Shown: piece after piece, positions 19,005 to 19,949 of the stretch
Position numbering within the stretch: position 1 is the first letter of the stretch
Layout of the letters: every line of letters starts with the position of its first letter
From: VRUE01 sp035605155
GTDB taxonomy: Bacteria > Actinomycetota > Thermoleophilia > Solirubrobacterales > 70-9
Assembly (NCBI GenBank): GCA_035605155.1
Contig: DATNHC010000055.1
Span: 1 to 19,949 of the forward strand
Reading direction: 5' to 3'
DNA: 19,949 nucleotides
Translations under genes and position numbers: made by a program
Notes under the pieces: model-generated
Seen by the model: the letters and a program-made list of their open reading frames with translations, nothing else
Told to the model about the DNA's origin: nothing
The model's database searches: none

Positions 19005-19115
19005 GCATCGGTGGGGTACGGGAGCCCACGGCATCGGCGATGCCACGGCTGAGAGGGTGGCAACGAGGTCACCGACCGTCTGGACCTGATCCGGGTAATG
19101 CCGGCGGAGGCAAGC
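19005..19115 (+). promoter_or_regulatory. TPP riboswitch upstream of thiO
   Basis: Conserved THI-element blocks occur in order: ACGGGAGCCC, GGCTGAGAGGG, then GACCTGATCCGGGTAATGCC and GGCGGAGGCA. GCATCGGCGATGCC is the extra stem before CTGAGA. The final block contains GGAGG (19106-19110), 6 bases before the TTG start of thiO, so aptamer closure would directly cover the ribosome binding site. Boundaries are approximate. Confidence 0.92.
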
Positions 19116-19116
19116 T

Positions 19117-19949
19117 TTGAGCGACAGAGGTTCTTATGACGCGGTGATTGTCGGCGGTGGCGCGATCGGTCTCTGCTGCGCCTGGAGCGCGGCGCGGCGC
19201 GGCGCTCGCGTCGTCGTCCTCGACCGCGCCGAGCCACCCGCCGGAGCGACCCGCGTCGCCGCCGGGATGCTGGCCCCGATCGGCGAGCTGGCTTTCGGCG
19301 AGCCAGAGCTGCTGCGCATGACCCTCGCCGCCGCCGAGCGCTACCCAAGCTTCGTTGCCGAGCTCGAGGACGCGAGCGGGATGGGCAGCGGCTACGCGCG
19401 CCACGGCGCGCTCCACGTCGCCCTCGACCGCGACGAGGCGGCCGCGCTGCGCCGCATCCACGACCTGCAGCGCTCGCTCGGCCTCGGCGCCGAGTGGCTG
19501 CCGCCGCGGCGCTGCCGCGAGCTCGAGCCCGGGCTGACGCCCTCCTTCAACGGCGGAGTGCACGCCCCGGAGGAGGCGGCGATCGACCCCCGCCGGATGA
19601 GCGCCGCGCTGCTCGCTGCGCTTGAGGCCGAGGGTGTCGAGGTGCGCAACGGGGTCGAGGTCGAGGACGCCCTGCTCGATGGCGAGCGGATTGAAGGCGT
19701 GCGCAGCGCCTCCGGAGAGGAGTGGCACGCGGGCGCCGTCGTCCTTGCCGCCGGCGCCTGGTCGGGGACCGCGACCTGGCTCCCCGGGGAGGCCCGACCG
19801 CCGGTGCGCCCGGTCAAGGGCCAGATCCTCACGCTCCGAGGCCCGGCACGTGGGCGGGTGAGCGAGCGGATCGTCGTCTCCGAGCGCATGTACGCGGTGC
19901 CTCGCGCGGACGGACGGCTGATCGTCGGCGCGACCGTCGAGGAGATGGG
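19117..19949 (+). CDS. thiO: Glycine oxidase ThiO, 3' end beyond window
   Basis: A FAD-dependent oxidase making dehydroglycine (iminoacetate) for the thiazole branch of thiamine synthesis. The first 277 residues are visible: YDAVIVGGGAIGLCCAWSAA (FAD-binding), VVVLDRAEPPAGATRVAAGM (conserved 'G-x-x-x-A-A-G-M' after the flavin site), HGALHVALD, ELEPGLTPSFNGGVHAPEEA, VVLAAGAWSG, PVRPVKGQILTL and VPRADGRLIVGATVEEMG (typical of the family just before the C-terminal substrate segment). The start is TTG with GGAGG 6 bases upstream, both inside or next to the TPP riboswitch tail. The frame is open to the edge; thiS and thiG commonly follow thiO in such operons but lie outside. Confidence 0.93.
   Translation, partial: MSDRGSYDAVIVGGGAIGLCCAWSAARRGARVVVLDRAEPPAGATRVAAGMLAPIGELAFGEPELLRMTLAAAERYPSFVAELEDASGMGSGYARHGALHVALDRDEAAALRRIHDLQRSLGLGAEWLPPRRCRELEPGLTPSFNGGVHAPEEAAIDPRRMSAALLAALEAEGVEVRNGVEVEDALLDGERIEGVRSASGEEWHAGAVVLAAGAWSGTATWLPGEARPPVRPVKGQILTLRGPARGRVSERIVVSERMYAVPRADGRLIVGATVEEM

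Noticed and set aside
18919..19029. N-terminal extension of ThiE to an ATG at 19029
   Set aside because: It would translate through the palindrome and the start of the TPP aptamer; the GTG at 18918 with GATAAT before it fits family length.

Overview
This is high-GC DNA, probably from an actinobacterium. The very GC-rich codon use, frequent GTG and TTG starts, 4-base start/stop overlaps, several apparently leaderless starts and the gene content suggest class Thermoleophilia (Solirubrobacterales-like). That placement is inference; no rRNA marker is present.

Left part (1-4000) looks accessory or transitional. Four small, tightly coupled minus-strand genes (214-aa winged-helix-like protein, 84-aa HTH protein, SSB/OB-fold-like protein, XRE regulator) sit beyond the 3' end of tRNA-Ala(CGC). 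Their leader is rich in dyad symmetries, including a perfect 24-bp palindrome. A very acidic 322-aa protein lies between tRNA-Ala(CGC) and tRNA-Ala(UGC). Next come an intact DUF2442 gene and the wreck of its usual DUF4160 partner.

Middle part (4000-8230): a YbdK-type carboxylate-amine ligase, then what looks like an undescribed RiPP locus. It has an HprK-like kinase, two tandem paralogous peptides of 36 and 33 residues sharing a YEPPSVEEI leader, a radical SAM enzyme fused to a C-terminal PqqD domain, and a divergent free-standing PqqD protein. There is no lasso cyclase, transglutaminase-type protease or exporter in view, and neither peptide contains cysteine.

Right part (8226-18918) is the lipoate and pyruvate dehydrogenase region: lipB-lipA, a polytopic membrane protein, and a minus-strand run thiE - 4-TM protein - lpdA - DsbA/HCCA-isomerase-like protein - pdhA - pdhB - pdhC. 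LipB and LipA make the lipoyl group carried by the E2 lipoyl domain; LpdA reoxidises it. Divergent from thiE, a TPP riboswitch precedes thiO, which runs off the window.

The most unusual non-coding signal is a set of palindromic elements. Four related copies at 10632-13368 share ends (GGGTGGCG... and ...CAGGACCCG). Three lie in frame inside genes, two of them exactly forming the two linkers of E2. A separate near-perfect 61-bp hairpin encodes the linker of the radical SAM-PqqD fusion. A 166-bp inverted repeat bounded by TA fills the pdhA-pdhB junction and can sequester the pdhB ribosome binding site.
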